DNA from: an uncultured Peptococcaceae bacterium
GTDB taxonomy: Bacteria; Bacillota; Limnochordia; Darwinibacteriales; Darwinibacteriaceae
Assembly (NCBI GenBank): GCA_937988745.1
Contig: CALKAR010000174.1
Coordinates: forward strand, 62,001 to 126,000
DNA length: 64,000 nt
Direction: 5' to 3'
Shown: piece after piece, positions 7,527-15,917 of the stretch
Position numbering within the stretch: position 1 is the first letter of the stretch
Layout: each line of letters begins with the position of its first letter
Translations under genes and position numbers: made by a program
Notes under the pieces: model-generated
Seen by the model: the letters and a program-made list of their open reading frames with translations, nothing else
What the model was told of the DNA's origin: nothing
Databases searched by the model: none

Positions 7527-7535
7527 ATTATAACA
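7527..7535 (-). promoter_or_regulatory. extended -10 promoter of the chemoreceptor operon
   Basis: On the minus strand TGtTATAAT lies about 60 bases upstream of the receptor start and immediately after the arsR terminator. The -35 is poor. It looks like a housekeeping promoter; no sigma-D motif was seen. Confidence 0.45.
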
Positions 7536-7536
7536 T

Positions 7537-7574
7537 AAAAAAAGACCCTTATTTATGATAATCACAAATAAGGG
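7537..7574 (-). terminator. Rho-independent terminator of the arsR gene
   Basis: CCCTTATTT (7546-7554) and AAATAAGGG (7566-7574) pair perfectly; on the minus strand a seven-T run follows. It lies 26 bases past the ArsR stop codon. Confidence 0.8.
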
Positions 7575-7600
7575 CGCAGTGTAAAGTTACGGGACACGGC

Positions 7601-7897
7601 CTAGCTGGTCTTCGCCATCGGAGCAGACGACAGCAGCGTATCTACTTCTCGCTTGACCCACTCCCGCACATCAGTCGTAAGCGAGTAGTAACTCCAAGTA
7701 CCTTCCGTCCGCCTCTTCAAAAGGTTTTCATTATGCATTAATTTCAAATGGTATGACACTTTCGGTTGATTGAGTCCTAAAGCTTCGGCTAGATCGCCGA
7801 CACACATTTCCCCATCACGCAGAAGCAAGATGATCTTCAGACGGATCGGATCAGACAATAGATGAAACCGCCGTGCTGAGATCTCCGTTTGTCCCAT
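7601..7897 (-). CDS. ArsR/SmtB-family transcriptional regulator
   Basis: Winged helix-turn-helix repressor of 98 residues. The recognition region runs LSDPIRLKIILLLRDGEMCVGDLAEALGLNQPKVSYHLK in two contiguous halves (residues 14-52), with the beta wing at RRTEGTWSYYSL. Only one Cys is present in the segment that is ELCVCDL in arsenic sensors (here MCVGDL), so classic arsenite binding is unlikely. The ligand is unknown. ATG at 7897 follows AGGAGG. Transcribed alone: a hypothetical gene with its own terminator lies upstream, a terminator downstream. Confidence 0.88.
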   Translation of the reverse strand: MGQTEISARRFHLLSDPIRLKIILLLRDGEMCVGDLAEALGLNQPKVSYHLKLMHNENLLKRRTEGTWSYYSLTTDVREWVKREVDTLLSSAPMAKTS

Positions 7898-8004
7898 TTG
7901 TACTAGCCTCCTGTGCTTGTATCGTAGGCAACAACCCCACTTAGATTGTACCTCTCTTCACAAACTAAATCAAGTATAATTGTGAAAAAAAACACGTATT
8001 CGGG

Positions 8005-8033
8005 TAGAAAAAACCTTAGTCCACGACTAAGGT
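8005..8033 (-). terminator. Rho-independent terminator of the small gene at 8027-8267
   Basis: AACCTTAGTC and GACTAAGGTT form a perfect 10-bp stem around a three-base loop; TTTTTTC follows on the minus strand. The stop codon of the gene lies inside the stem. Confidence 0.85.
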
Positions 8034-8267
8034 TGGTAACGCCTCTCAAGCTGTTTGCGGAGGTGAACAGCTCGGGCTTCCTCAGCGATTTCCCAGGACC
8101 ATCGGTAGCAGAGTTGTGCGAGCTCCTCACTGCCTTGTTCATGAAACTCATCGCCCAACTGCATCAACCGCTTACTCTTTTTCCGAGGTTCCATCGGCCA
8201 TCGTTTATACAGTTCCAATTTCAGTCGTATCCACCAATCCGGCGGGTCAACGTCCATCGAACACATC
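8027..8267 (-). CDS. hypothetical protein, about 79 aa
   Basis: Unrecognised, hydrophilic and probably helical protein rich in Trp, Glu, Lys and Arg; it includes DPPDWWIRLKLELYKRW and ends ERRYQP. No signal peptide or membrane segment. Reality is supported by the strong terminator that overlaps its stop codon. ATG at 8267 lies only two bases from GGAG; a second ATG at 8258 is an alternative start. Monocistronic, between sleB-like (divergent) and arsR. Confidence 0.55.
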
Positions 8268-8433
8268 ACTCCAGGTGTTGATTTTGTCAAAATAATATCA
8301 TAATAGAATCGAAAAGGCAAGGTGTCTGCCAGAAGATACCGTCGAAGAGTCCTTTGACAGTACTCTGTACCAATGTTAAACTCAAGTCATGTCCAAACGT
8401 ACAAAAAGTAAATCACTGGTAAAGGAGCAGAAT

Positions 8434-9129
8434 ATGAGCAAAAATCTATACTGCCGAGCATTTCTAGCAGCTGTTATTCTAGCGGCCATAATATGTGGCG
8501 CGGCAGATAGTGTCGCAGCTGTCCGGCCGGTTTCTCTTAATGGTTATGTAGACTGCGCCGAATCCAACGTACCCCTTCATTATGGAACGGTCTACGTCAA
8601 TGAGAAAGAATTTCCGATAGAACAAGGACGCTTCCACTTTGAGCTGCCTCCGGGGAATTACTCTTTCACCGTCACTGGCGCCTATCGCCAGCCAAAAACC
8701 TTCGCCTTCGAGGTAACAGAAGATGCAAACGAGCTGTATATCACGCTGGAATCGCGCTTCAGCCCAGAAGAAATCGATTTGTTGGCTCGCATTACCCGAG
8801 CCGAGGCAGAAGGAGAGTCGCGCCAAGGACAGGTTGCGGTAGCCGCCACAGTACTCAATCGAGTGATGAGTCCTCGCTATCCCAACAGTATCAGCGAAGT
8901 GGTCTACCAAAGAATCAGCGGCCGCTATCAATATTCTCCAGTAGCAGACGGGCGCATTAATCTCGCACCGACGGCTGCCAACTACGAAGCGGCCTTTCAG
9001 GCTTTAGCCGGTGTTGATCCTACTCATGGTGCAACCGGATTCTTTAACCCGGCGAAGACACGGGATCGCTGGGTGCGCTCACACCCGGTAACAACAGTCA
9101 TCGGTAATCATAGGTTCTTCAAGTATTAA
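8434..9129 (+). CDS. secreted cell wall hydrolase, SleB family
   Basis: Predicted lytic enzyme of the SleB/CwlJ type (Hydrolase_2, PF07486), which in spores cleaves cortex peptidoglycan during germination. Residues 1-29 are a signal peptide. Residues 30-100 form a beta-rich domain like a carboxypeptidase regulatory fold (PPGNYSFTV). The catalytic domain begins at about 105 with LLARITRAEAEGESRQGQ, where the first Glu is the likely acid, and ends with TGFFNPAKTRD and IGNHRFFKY. ATG at 8434 follows AAAGGAG by 7 bases, better than the upstream ATG at 8389. Stands alone. A role in vegetative wall turnover is possible. Confidence 0.88.
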   Translation: MSKNLYCRAFLAAVILAAIICGAADSVAAVRPVSLNGYVDCAESNVPLHYGTVYVNEKEFPIEQGRFHFELPPGNYSFTVTGAYRQPKTFAFEVTEDANELYITLESRFSPEEIDLLARITRAEAEGESRQGQVAVAATVLNRVMSPRYPNSISEVVYQRISGRYQYSPVADGRINLAPTAANYEAAFQALAGVDPTHGATGFFNPAKTRDRWVRSHPVTTVIGNHRFFKY

Positions 9130-9141
9130 TTCTAACTAGTA

Positions 9142-9174
9142 AGCGGCAGGAGGATATCAATTCCACCTACCGCT
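9142..9174. terminator. possible weak bidirectional terminator
   Basis: AGCGGCAGG (9142-9150) and CCTACCGCT (9166-9174) pair at 8 of 9 positions between two converging genes. T-rich sequence follows on the plus side but there is no long T run. Confidence 0.35.
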
Positions 9175-9180
9175 TCTCTG

Positions 9181-9696
9181 TTATTTATCCAATTTTCCAT
9201 GGATACGTGCTATCAGAACTAGTACCACTGTATAGATCGGAATTGTGACTAAGCGGGCCAGCAGTCTAGCTGGCAGTATTACTCGCACATCAAGTTCATA
9301 CATAATGACCAACCAGATGGTATTGAGGGTCACATTCGTAATGAGGTCATTGACTAAGACCATGAGACCCATCTCCCGCCAATTGTATCGGCGCATCCTC
9401 TTGGCCATTATGCCGGCAATCAAGCCTGTCAGCGCCGCTGTGATAGTAAATCCTGGGAAATAAGGCCCCCCATGGGGATTTATCAGAAAACCGACTAAAT
9501 CGGCAGCGGCGCCAGTGACTGCACCTGGAATGGGGCCAAAAAGCACTCCGGCCAGCATGATGGGGATTTCCCCAAAACCAAGCCTGAGGGCCAAAGCACC
9601 TCCCAAGGGCAGCACTATACCAAAAACCCGCGTTAAAACTATGGATATTGCTGTCAATAGGCTGAGATTAGTTACTAGTCGGGTCGAAAACCGCAT
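9181..9696 (-). CDS. folT: ECF transporter S component, folate family
   Basis: Membrane S component of 171 residues with about six helices. LTAISIVLTRVFGI, LRLGFGEIPIMLAGVLFGP and GPYFPGFTITAALTGLI are signature stretches of the FolT family, which captures folates for an ECF module. The energizing module is not in this window. It begins 10 bases after the tldE stop with an AGGGGT ribosome site, so it is read with tldD-tldE. No tetrahydrofolate riboswitch is visible upstream. Folate specificity is taken from family resemblance. Confidence 0.82.
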   Translation of the reverse strand: MRFSTRLVTNLSLLTAISIVLTRVFGIVLPLGGALALRLGFGEIPIMLAGVLFGPIPGAVTGAAADLVGFLINPHGGPYFPGFTITAALTGLIAGIMAKRMRRYNWREMGLMVLVNDLITNVTLNTIWLVIMYELDVRVILPARLLARLVTIPIYTVVLVLIARIHGKLDK

Positions 9697-9705
9697 TAAT
9701 TACCC

Positions 9706-11061
9706 CTACTTTCCTGCCACCGATAATGAACGGATCAGAAGAGAAGGACTTCCTACATTTCCGGCACCGCCGGGCAAACCAAATTCCAAATCAGAGCCGA
9801 TCTTCTCTACATCCTTCAGCAATTTAAAGAAGTTGCCAGAGATGGTGATCTGATCTACGGCCCCAACTACCTTCCCATCCTTCACCCTATAACCATAAGC
9901 ACCCAGCGAGAAGTCACCAGAAACTGGGTTAGCACCTGAATGCAGTCCCTGCACACTGATAATAACCAACCCATCACCTAATTCTGCTAAAAGCTCATCA
10001 TACGAATCAGTACCCGGCTCTATATAGAAATTAGTAGGTGCAATTCCGACCGTCGATTTAAAGGACGCTCTGCTCGCATTTCCGGTAGACTGCACCCCTG
10101 CCTTCTTGGCCGTTTTCAAGTTGTGCAGGAAACTATTTAAGTGACCCTGAGCAATAACTTCTGTTTTCTGAACTGCCACCCCTTCCCCGTCAAAAGGACG
10201 AGAGCCGCCTGCTTTAGGCAAGAAGGGGTTATCGATCAGGGTAACAGACTCAGCTGCGATCTGGGTTCCCAATTTATCACCGAGAAGTGACAGCCCTTTT
10301 TGTACCGCTTCTGCCGAAAAAACACCTGAGAAAGTGGCCAGAATGGATCGTGCCACATCGCGGCGCAGAATGATACGGTAGCTGCCAGACGGAACGGTCT
10401 CGGCATTGAGCAGCGAGAGGCCTTCGTCAACCGCTTCTTGAGCCATAGCCTCGGGATCAAACTGTGTCCAATCGAAAATTGATTTTGACTTACTGCCCGT
10501 CTTGACCTGGTCATTATCCTTAACCACTGCTGAGACAAACCCATAAGCGAGATTCTGACGGAAACTCTGCTCCAAACCTTCGGTGTTCGCAATGTAAACG
10601 TCAGAACTGTAGTAGCCAGTGAGCGCCCAGTTCACCGAATCAACTCGGCTGTCAGCGGTCTGAGCAGTGCGCTCAAATTCGAGGGCAGCCTTGATATACT
10701 CTTCAGCAGAGACCTGATCCAGCTCAGGATAGTACGTCTCCACCTCAGGGTAGCTTGGTGAACCGGCGAAAAACTCAATCTCATCATCACTGTCAATGAC
10801 TTCTGCGTTGGCTTTAACGGCATTAACTAAATATTCCACAGAATCTTTATCGAGAATCTCAGTGTAAGCATATCCTATTTTTCCGGCAAACCGGGCACGC
10901 AGGCCCACCCCACCTACGTCACTCACGCTGTGGTTGTCAATTTCGGACTTATATGCCCGCACTTCCAGCTCCTTTGTGCGAGCAGCGTAAATTTCCATTT
11001 CTTCCAGACCTGCAAACCTGCCTGCGGCAAATACAAGCTCTTTAAACTCCCGGATATCCAT
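9706..11061 (-). CDS. tldE: TldE/PmbA family protein, metalloprotease partner
   Basis: Partner subunit of the TldD/TldE heterodimeric protease, 451 residues. In Escherichia coli the pair processes microcin B17 and degrades the antitoxin CcdA. The protein lacks the HExxxH site, as expected for TldE, and has the family N-domain and the C-terminal barrel with GSRPFDGEGVAV and HSGANPVSGDFSLGA. It directly follows tldD without a gap (11061/11062), with a GGGAGGGAGG ribosome site inside the end of tldD. Its substrate here is unknown; no peptide precursor gene was seen nearby. Confidence 0.93.
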   Translation of the reverse strand: MDIREFKELVFAAGRFAGLEEMEIYAARTKELEVRAYKSEIDNHSVSDVGGVGLRARFAGKIGYAYTEILDKDSVEYLVNAVKANAEVIDSDDEIEFFAGSPSYPEVETYYPELDQVSAEEYIKAALEFERTAQTADSRVDSVNWALTGYYSSDVYIANTEGLEQSFRQNLAYGFVSAVVKDNDQVKTGSKSKSIFDWTQFDPEAMAQEAVDEGLSLLNAETVPSGSYRIILRRDVARSILATFSGVFSAEAVQKGLSLLGDKLGTQIAAESVTLIDNPFLPKAGGSRPFDGEGVAVQKTEVIAQGHLNSFLHNLKTAKKAGVQSTGNASRASFKSTVGIAPTNFYIEPGTDSYDELLAELGDGLVIISVQGLHSGANPVSGDFSLGAYGYRVKDGKVVGAVDQITISGNFFKLLKDVEKIGSDLEFGLPGGAGNVGSPSLLIRSLSVAGK

Positions 11062-12453
11062 TTAGTTGCCTCCCTCCCGGCCGCCAACGGTGATCTCAGA
11101 AACTCGAATGGTCGGTTGGCCTACGTCAGCTGGAATTGAGCCACTGATAGAACCGCACATCCCCTGTCCACGGGCAAGGTTATTGGCCACCATATCAATC
11201 TTCATCAGAATTTCATGGCCCTTACCAATCAACGTGGCTCCCCGTACAGGTTTGACAATCTCTCCATTTTCAATCAGGTAGCCCTCCATGACCGCGAAGT
11301 TGAACTCACCCGTGGCAGGATTGACCGACCCACCGCCCATACTCTTGGCAAAAAGGCCCCACTCAGTATTCTTGATAATTTCTTCTACTGTAGACTCTCC
11401 TGCCTCAATAAAAGTATTGGTCATGCGGGATGTAGGAGCATACTTGTAAGACTGGCGTCGAGCATTACCGGTCGGCTCCATACCCATACGCCGGCCATTA
11501 AGCTTATCAACCATATATCCCTTCAAGATGCCATTTTCGATCAAGACATTACGCCGTGTAGGCGTCCCTTCATCGTCAATATTCTGGGAACCCCAGGCAT
11601 TAGGAATACTGCCGTCGTCTACAGCAGTAACCAGTTCGCTGGCTACCTTTTCGCCAATGCGGCCTGCGAAAACAGAAGTGCCCTTGGCAACGCTGGTCGC
11701 TTCAAGGCCGTGACCACAAGCTTCGTGGAAAATTACCCCGCCAAATTCATTATGAATCACAACTGGATAACGTCCGCTCGGGGCATAATCGGCATTGATC
11801 ATTGTGACAGCAATATTAGCTGCCCGCTCTCCTGCCGCGCGAGGATTGACTAAATCAAACAGTTCAAAGCCCATGTGGCGCCCAGGACCGTAAAAGCCCG
11901 ACTGTTTTTCATTCCCTTTAGTGGCCACAGCCTGGACCGCCAAGCGGGTACGAACACGACGGTCCTCTTTTAGAAGACCTTCCGAGTTAGCGACTAAAAT
12001 GTTCTGCTCTGTATCCAAGTATCGCACTGTTACTTGGCTCACCTGGTCATCGTACTCTTTGGCGCCAGCATGAGCTTCACGCATTACTTCAACTTTGCGG
12101 GCCTGAGGCACATCACCGGGCCGAATTCTAACGGTATGCGCATTCTCGACAGCGCACCGGTTGAGGACCAATGTTCCCAACGAACTGGCTCCTGGAAGAG
12201 CAGCAGCCGCTTCCTTGGCCACTTTAATTAGATTATTTGGAGACAAATCATTTGTATAGGCATAGACACTGCGAGTTCCCTGGAAAATCCGGATACCAAT
12301 GCCATAGTCTCTTCCTTGGATACCATCTTCGACAGTGCCGTTAATCATGCTGATCGACGTATTATAAGTATCTTCCGCAAAGATCTCTGCGAAATCGCCT
12401 CCTGTAGAAAGGGCAGCATACAGGACCTCCGCGATTAACTTTTCTGACAGCAA
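11062..12453 (-). CDS. tldD: metalloprotease TldD
   Basis: Catalytic subunit of the TldD/TldE protease, 463 residues. The zinc site is FHEACGHGLEA (HExxxH) near residue 260, followed by the conserved NPATGEFNFA and VRGATLIGKG near the C-terminus. Start is TTG at 12453, seven bases after GGGGGG. First gene of the tldD-tldE-folT unit, divergent from the 61-aa gene at 12517. In diderm bacteria TldD/E digests unfolded peptides delivered into its closed barrel; the cellular target here cannot be inferred. Confidence 0.95.
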   Translation of the reverse strand: MLSEKLIAEVLYAALSTGGDFAEIFAEDTYNTSISMINGTVEDGIQGRDYGIGIRIFQGTRSVYAYTNDLSPNNLIKVAKEAAAALPGASSLGTLVLNRCAVENAHTVRIRPGDVPQARKVEVMREAHAGAKEYDDQVSQVTVRYLDTEQNILVANSEGLLKEDRRVRTRLAVQAVATKGNEKQSGFYGPGRHMGFELFDLVNPRAAGERAANIAVTMINADYAPSGRYPVVIHNEFGGVIFHEACGHGLEATSVAKGTSVFAGRIGEKVASELVTAVDDGSIPNAWGSQNIDDEGTPTRRNVLIENGILKGYMVDKLNGRRMGMEPTGNARRQSYKYAPTSRMTNTFIEAGESTVEEIIKNTEWGLFAKSMGGGSVNPATGEFNFAVMEGYLIENGEIVKPVRGATLIGKGHEILMKIDMVANNLARGQGMCGSISGSIPADVGQPTIRVSEITVGGREGGN

Positions 12454-12472
12454 GCAAATACCCCCCTAAATA

Positions 12473-12481
12473 TGGTATAAT
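12473..12481 (+). promoter_or_regulatory. extended -10 promoter of the 61-aa gene
   Basis: TGgTATAAT, a perfect extended -10, lies 35 bases before the small gene at 12517 in the space divergent from tldD. Confidence 0.5.
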
Positions 12482-12516
12482 CGGACCAACTCCTATAGTG
12501 GAAAGGTGTGGAAGCT

Positions 12517-12702
12517 GTGGAACCTCAAGATATCATTTGGCGCATTCTCAGACATCTTGGAGACTTCCAAAACATCCTCGAGGAAAGCGTGCAAGATCTG
12601 CATCCCAAAAAACACGCCGACCTCATTTCCAGCATTCACGAGTGTGAACAGCTCACACGAACTATGGTGAATATCATGAACCGCACAGCGAAACGCTACT
12701 GA
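12517..12702 (+). CDS. hypothetical protein, 61 aa
   Basis: Unrecognised small protein beginning MEPQDIIWRILRHLGD, followed by acidic/amphipathic helices and ending MNRTAKRY. No membrane segment. Its GTG start (12517) lies 8 bases after AAAGGTG; GTG at 12508 is an alternative. It has its own extended -10 promoter. It lies upstream of three M42 aminopeptidases and divergent to tldD, so a link with peptide turnover is conceivable but unproven. Confidence 0.5.
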   Translation: MEPQDIIWRILRHLGDFQNILEESVQDLHPKKHADLISSIHECEQLTRTMVNIMNRTAKRY

Positions 12703-12790
12703 CAATATCCTCTCTATTTCGTGTTTGTGGGAGGGTTTTCCTTTGTTCACACGAAATATTAGTACAAATTACGCACAAGGAGGGACGCTG

Positions 12791-13852
12791 ATGGACATCA
12801 AGCAGTTGTTCCAGGATATCGCATCCAATTCTGGAGTTTCAGGGTACGAAGACCAGGTCGCAGACCAGATAAAGGAAGCATGCCCCTGGGTTGATGAGTT
12901 CCGCCGTGATACACTTGGAAACCTGATCATGCTCAAGAAAGGCAAAGCTCAGTCTGGACAAAAAGTACCCCGGGTTATGCTGGCAGCGCACATGGACGAG
13001 ATCGGCTTAATTATTACTAAGATTGAAAAGGAAGGATTCCTCCGTTTCAGCACAATTGGAGGCTTCGATCAACGTGTTCTCTTGGGCCAGGAAGTAACGG
13101 TCCATGGTAAAGAGACTTATCGTGGAGTGATCGGGGCTAAACCGCCGCATGTACAAAGTCCGAACGAACAGCGGCAGGCAGTGAAACTGGAGGATCTCTT
13201 TATTGATATCGGATACGACAGTGCCAAAGAAGTAGAAGGCAAAGTGGCTGTTGGTGATCTGGCAACGATCAACCAAACCAGCTGCAACCTCCAGGGTTCG
13301 TTCATGGCCGGTAAAGCATTCGATGACCGAGCTGGTGTAGCAGCTATGCTCGAATGCCTCAAGGCACTTGATGACCTTAATTTCTCGGCAATAGTATATG
13401 CCGTAGCCACGGTCCAAGAGGAAGTGGGGCTGCGTGGTGCGATCACGAGCACCTATGGCATCGTGCCCGATGTAGGTATCGCCATTGACGTTGGGTTTGG
13501 AGACCAGCCGGGCCTGCAAGAGTTTCAAACCATAAAGCTGGGCGGTGGCCCCGGAATCGGCCTTGGCCCTCATGTCCACCCTGCCCTGCACAAACGGATG
13601 GTGGAAGTGGCTAAGGAGTGGCGGATCCCATACTCTCTTGATCCATCGCCATACCCAGGGGGAACCGATGCCTACGCGATACAGGTGACCCAGGCTGGAA
13701 TTCCAACCATCCTACTGTCGATCCCGCTGAGGTACATGCACACACCAATTGAAACCCTTGACTACAACGATGTAAAGCAGACGGGGCGCCTGATGGCCTT
13801 GTTCATCGCCGGATTAGACAACGAATTTGTGGAGGGATTGAAGTGCTTTTAA
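12791..13852 (+). CDS. M42 family aminopeptidase (first of three)
   Basis: Cobalt/zinc-dependent aminopeptidase of the TET/FrvX/YsdC type that trims peptides in large cytosolic complexes; 353 residues. Visible metal and catalytic motifs are LAAHMDEIG, FDDRAG, VQEEVGLRG, then GGTDAYAIQ and a late His in RYMHTPIE. ATG at 12791 follows AAGGAGGG; upstream in-frame sequence lacks a better start. The stop overlaps the start of the next copy by 10 bases. The copies differ enough to suggest different peptide preferences. An endoglucanase-like label used for some M42 proteins would be misleading. Confidence 0.92.
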   Translation: MDIKQLFQDIASNSGVSGYEDQVADQIKEACPWVDEFRRDTLGNLIMLKKGKAQSGQKVPRVMLAAHMDEIGLIITKIEKEGFLRFSTIGGFDQRVLLGQEVTVHGKETYRGVIGAKPPHVQSPNEQRQAVKLEDLFIDIGYDSAKEVEGKVAVGDLATINQTSCNLQGSFMAGKAFDDRAGVAAMLECLKALDDLNFSAIVYAVATVQEEVGLRGAITSTYGIVPDVGIAIDVGFGDQPGLQEFQTIKLGGGPGIGLGPHVHPALHKRMVEVAKEWRIPYSLDPSPYPGGTDAYAIQVTQAGIPTILLSIPLRYMHTPIETLDYNDVKQTGRLMALFIAGLDNEFVEGLKCF

Positions 13853-14865
13853 AGAAACTGACTGAAGCGTGCGGTGCTCCCGGTCAAGAAGGCGAAGTTC
13901 GTAATCTGATCCGCTCCGAAATTGAAGGCCATGTGGACGAAATTCGCACGGATGCCTTAGGCAACTTAATTGCGATCAAGAACCCTTCAGCCCCGGGCCC
14001 TAAAGTTATGCTGGCAGCTCACATGGATGAAGTTGCCTTAATGATTCTAGGAATCGAAAAGAACGGTCTGCTCCGCTTCAGACCGATCGGTGGAATAGAT
14101 CCCCGTGTCTTGGTTGCCAAGACAGTCTTAGTAGGAGAGAAAAAGGTACCTGGTGTGATCGGAAGCAAGCCGATTCACTTGCAGAAGCCGGAAGAACGGC
14201 AGCGTCCCTTGGGCATCGATGAGCTCCTGATTGACATCGGTGCCAAGAGCCAAGAAGAGGCAGAGAAAGTCGTGAATCTAGGGGACTGCGCGTATTTCGC
14301 TACCAAGTTCGAAGAATTTGGCCAGGACAAAATCAAAGCCAAGGCGCTGGACGACCGCGTTGGATGCGCTCTGCTTATTGAACTTCTAAAGCGGGACTAC
14401 AATATTCCAGTATACGGAGTATTTACGGTTCAAGAAGAAGTCGGTTTGAGAGGAGCCGGTGTGGCTGCTTATCAGATCCAGCCTGATGTGGCCATCGTAC
14501 TAGAAGGAACTACCGCTTCAGATGTTCCCGGTTCGGATCCACACAAACATGCCACATCAGTGGGCAAAGGACCTGCAATTACCATCATGGATCGCTCGGT
14601 CATCACCCATCCACCGCTCGTACGGCAGCTGATTGAACTGGCAGAAAAACACGACATTTCCTATCAGATCCGCCGCACTAACACAGGCGGAACAGACGCC
14701 GGTCAGATTCAGCTGACAGCTGGAGGAACAAAAGCAGCGGTGATCGCTGTTCCCTGCCGCTACATCCATTCTGCCGCTTCCGTGATGAGCAAGAAGGACT
14801 TTGAAGCCGCATTCCAGTTGACTAGTGTATTTCTCCAAGAACTCCAAGAAAGGGAGGGCAACTAA
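13843..14865 (+). CDS. M42 family aminopeptidase (second of three)
   Basis: Paralogue of its neighbours, 340 residues. Motifs LAAHMDEVA, ALDDRVG, VQEEVGLRGA, GGTDAGQIQ and PCRYIHS are present, so both metal sites and the catalytic Glu pair are intact. Start is GTG at 13843, six bases after GGAGGG, within the end of the first copy. Its final base is shared with the start of the third copy, so all three are translationally coupled. Confidence 0.92.
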   Translation: MLLKKLTEACGAPGQEGEVRNLIRSEIEGHVDEIRTDALGNLIAIKNPSAPGPKVMLAAHMDEVALMILGIEKNGLLRFRPIGGIDPRVLVAKTVLVGEKKVPGVIGSKPIHLQKPEERQRPLGIDELLIDIGAKSQEEAEKVVNLGDCAYFATKFEEFGQDKIKAKALDDRVGCALLIELLKRDYNIPVYGVFTVQEEVGLRGAGVAAYQIQPDVAIVLEGTTASDVPGSDPHKHATSVGKGPAITIMDRSVITHPPLVRQLIELAEKHDISYQIRRTNTGGTDAGQIQLTAGGTKAAVIAVPCRYIHSAASVMSKKDFEAAFQLTSVFLQELQEREGN

Positions 14866-15866
14866 TGAAAGAGATCATCCGCACCCTAACCGAGGCCTTC
14901 GGCCCTTCAGGATATGAAGACCAAGTTCGTGAAGTCATTACGGATATGATTAATGATCATGTCGACGAAATCTCTACCGATGTTATGGGGAACTTAATTG
15001 CGATAAAGCGGGGTTCATCGCCTGAAGGCAAACGCATCATGTTCTCCGCCCATGCTGATGAAATTGGCATTATCGTAACCCACATCGATGAAAAAGGTTT
15101 TCTGCGCTTCTCCAATGTTGGTGGATTAGCTCCTGAAACCTTGATTGGCAACCGTGTGCGCTTCGCTAATGGCACAATCGGTGTAATCTACAAAGAAAAA
15201 GGCGATCTAAAAGATCTCGCCCTCGACAAGCTCTACGTAGACATTGGCGCCGAATCTCAAGAGGACGCCGAGGCTAAGGTCAAAGTTGGAGAGTTTGGAA
15301 TCATCCACCGCGAGTTCACCGATTTAGGGAACCGCTTGGTAGCTAAGAGCATGGACGACCGTATCGGCTGTGCTATCTTAGTAGAAGCTATTAAGCAGCT
15401 GCAGGATACACCAAATACCCTGTACTTTGTGTTCTCTTCCCAGGAAGAGGTCGGCCTCAGAGGAGCCCGCACCTCGGCATACACTATCAATCCAGACCTG
15501 GGCATCGCCCTTGATGTAACCCTCACCGGGGATGTTCCTGAAGGACCTCGAATGGAAGTGTCCCTGGGTAAAGGGGCGGCCATTAAGGTCAAGGACTCGT
15601 CAATGATTACAAATCCTAAGGTAAAGGCTTTCCTCACAAAGCTGGCAAAGGAGAACAATATTCCTCATCAGTTTGAGGTTCTAGAACGGGGCGGTACCGA
15701 TGCAGGTGCTATTCATCTGACCAGAGATGGAATCTTAGCAGGTACTATCTCTATCCCCTGCCGCTATGTGCACACCGCTTCTGAAATGGTTGATATCAGA
15801 GATGTTAAGGCGTGTGTGGACTTGGTTAAGGCAGTAGCGGTAAACGACCTGAAGGACCTCATGTAA
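14865..15866 (+). CDS. M42 family aminopeptidase (third of three)
   Basis: Third tandem copy, 333 residues. The first metal motif reads FSAHADEIG rather than AAHMDEIG; the His and Asp ligands are kept. SMDDRIG, SQEEVGLRGA, GGTDAGAIH and PCRYVHT complete the site. ATG at 14865 follows AAAGGGAGGG. Ends the unit, with a strong bidirectional terminator 18 bases later. It is closer to the second copy than to the first by eye (shared GGTDAG and PCRY-HS/T). Confidence 0.92.
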   Translation: MKEIIRTLTEAFGPSGYEDQVREVITDMINDHVDEISTDVMGNLIAIKRGSSPEGKRIMFSAHADEIGIIVTHIDEKGFLRFSNVGGLAPETLIGNRVRFANGTIGVIYKEKGDLKDLALDKLYVDIGAESQEDAEAKVKVGEFGIIHREFTDLGNRLVAKSMDDRIGCAILVEAIKQLQDTPNTLYFVFSSQEEVGLRGARTSAYTINPDLGIALDVTLTGDVPEGPRMEVSLGKGAAIKVKDSSMITNPKVKAFLTKLAKENNIPHQFEVLERGGTDAGAIHLTRDGILAGTISIPCRYVHTASEMVDIRDVKACVDLVKAVAVNDLKDLM

Positions 15867-15884
15867 AACAGAGCCAATAAATGC

Positions 15885-15917
15885 AAATAGGCTGCCGTAT
15901 TTGGCAGCCTATTTTTT
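15885..15917. terminator. bidirectional terminator
   Basis: AATAGGCTGCC and GGCAGCCTATT form a perfect stem with a six-base loop and a T run on the plus side. It ends the M42 operon and, on the minus side, sits at the stop of the glycerophosphodiesterase gene. Confidence 0.88.

Noticed and set aside
7903..8151. Open frame of 82 codons on the minus strand
   Set aside because: It overlaps the hypothetical gene at 8027-8267 in another frame, runs through that gene's terminator and has no ribosome site.
9697..9705. Folate riboswitch before folT
   Set aside because: Only 9 bases separate folT from tldE; there is no room for one.
12717..12756. Inverted repeat TTTCGTGT ... ACACGAAA before the first M42 gene
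   Set aside because: Only 8 pairs with a 24-base loop and no T run; too weak to call a terminator or riboswitch.
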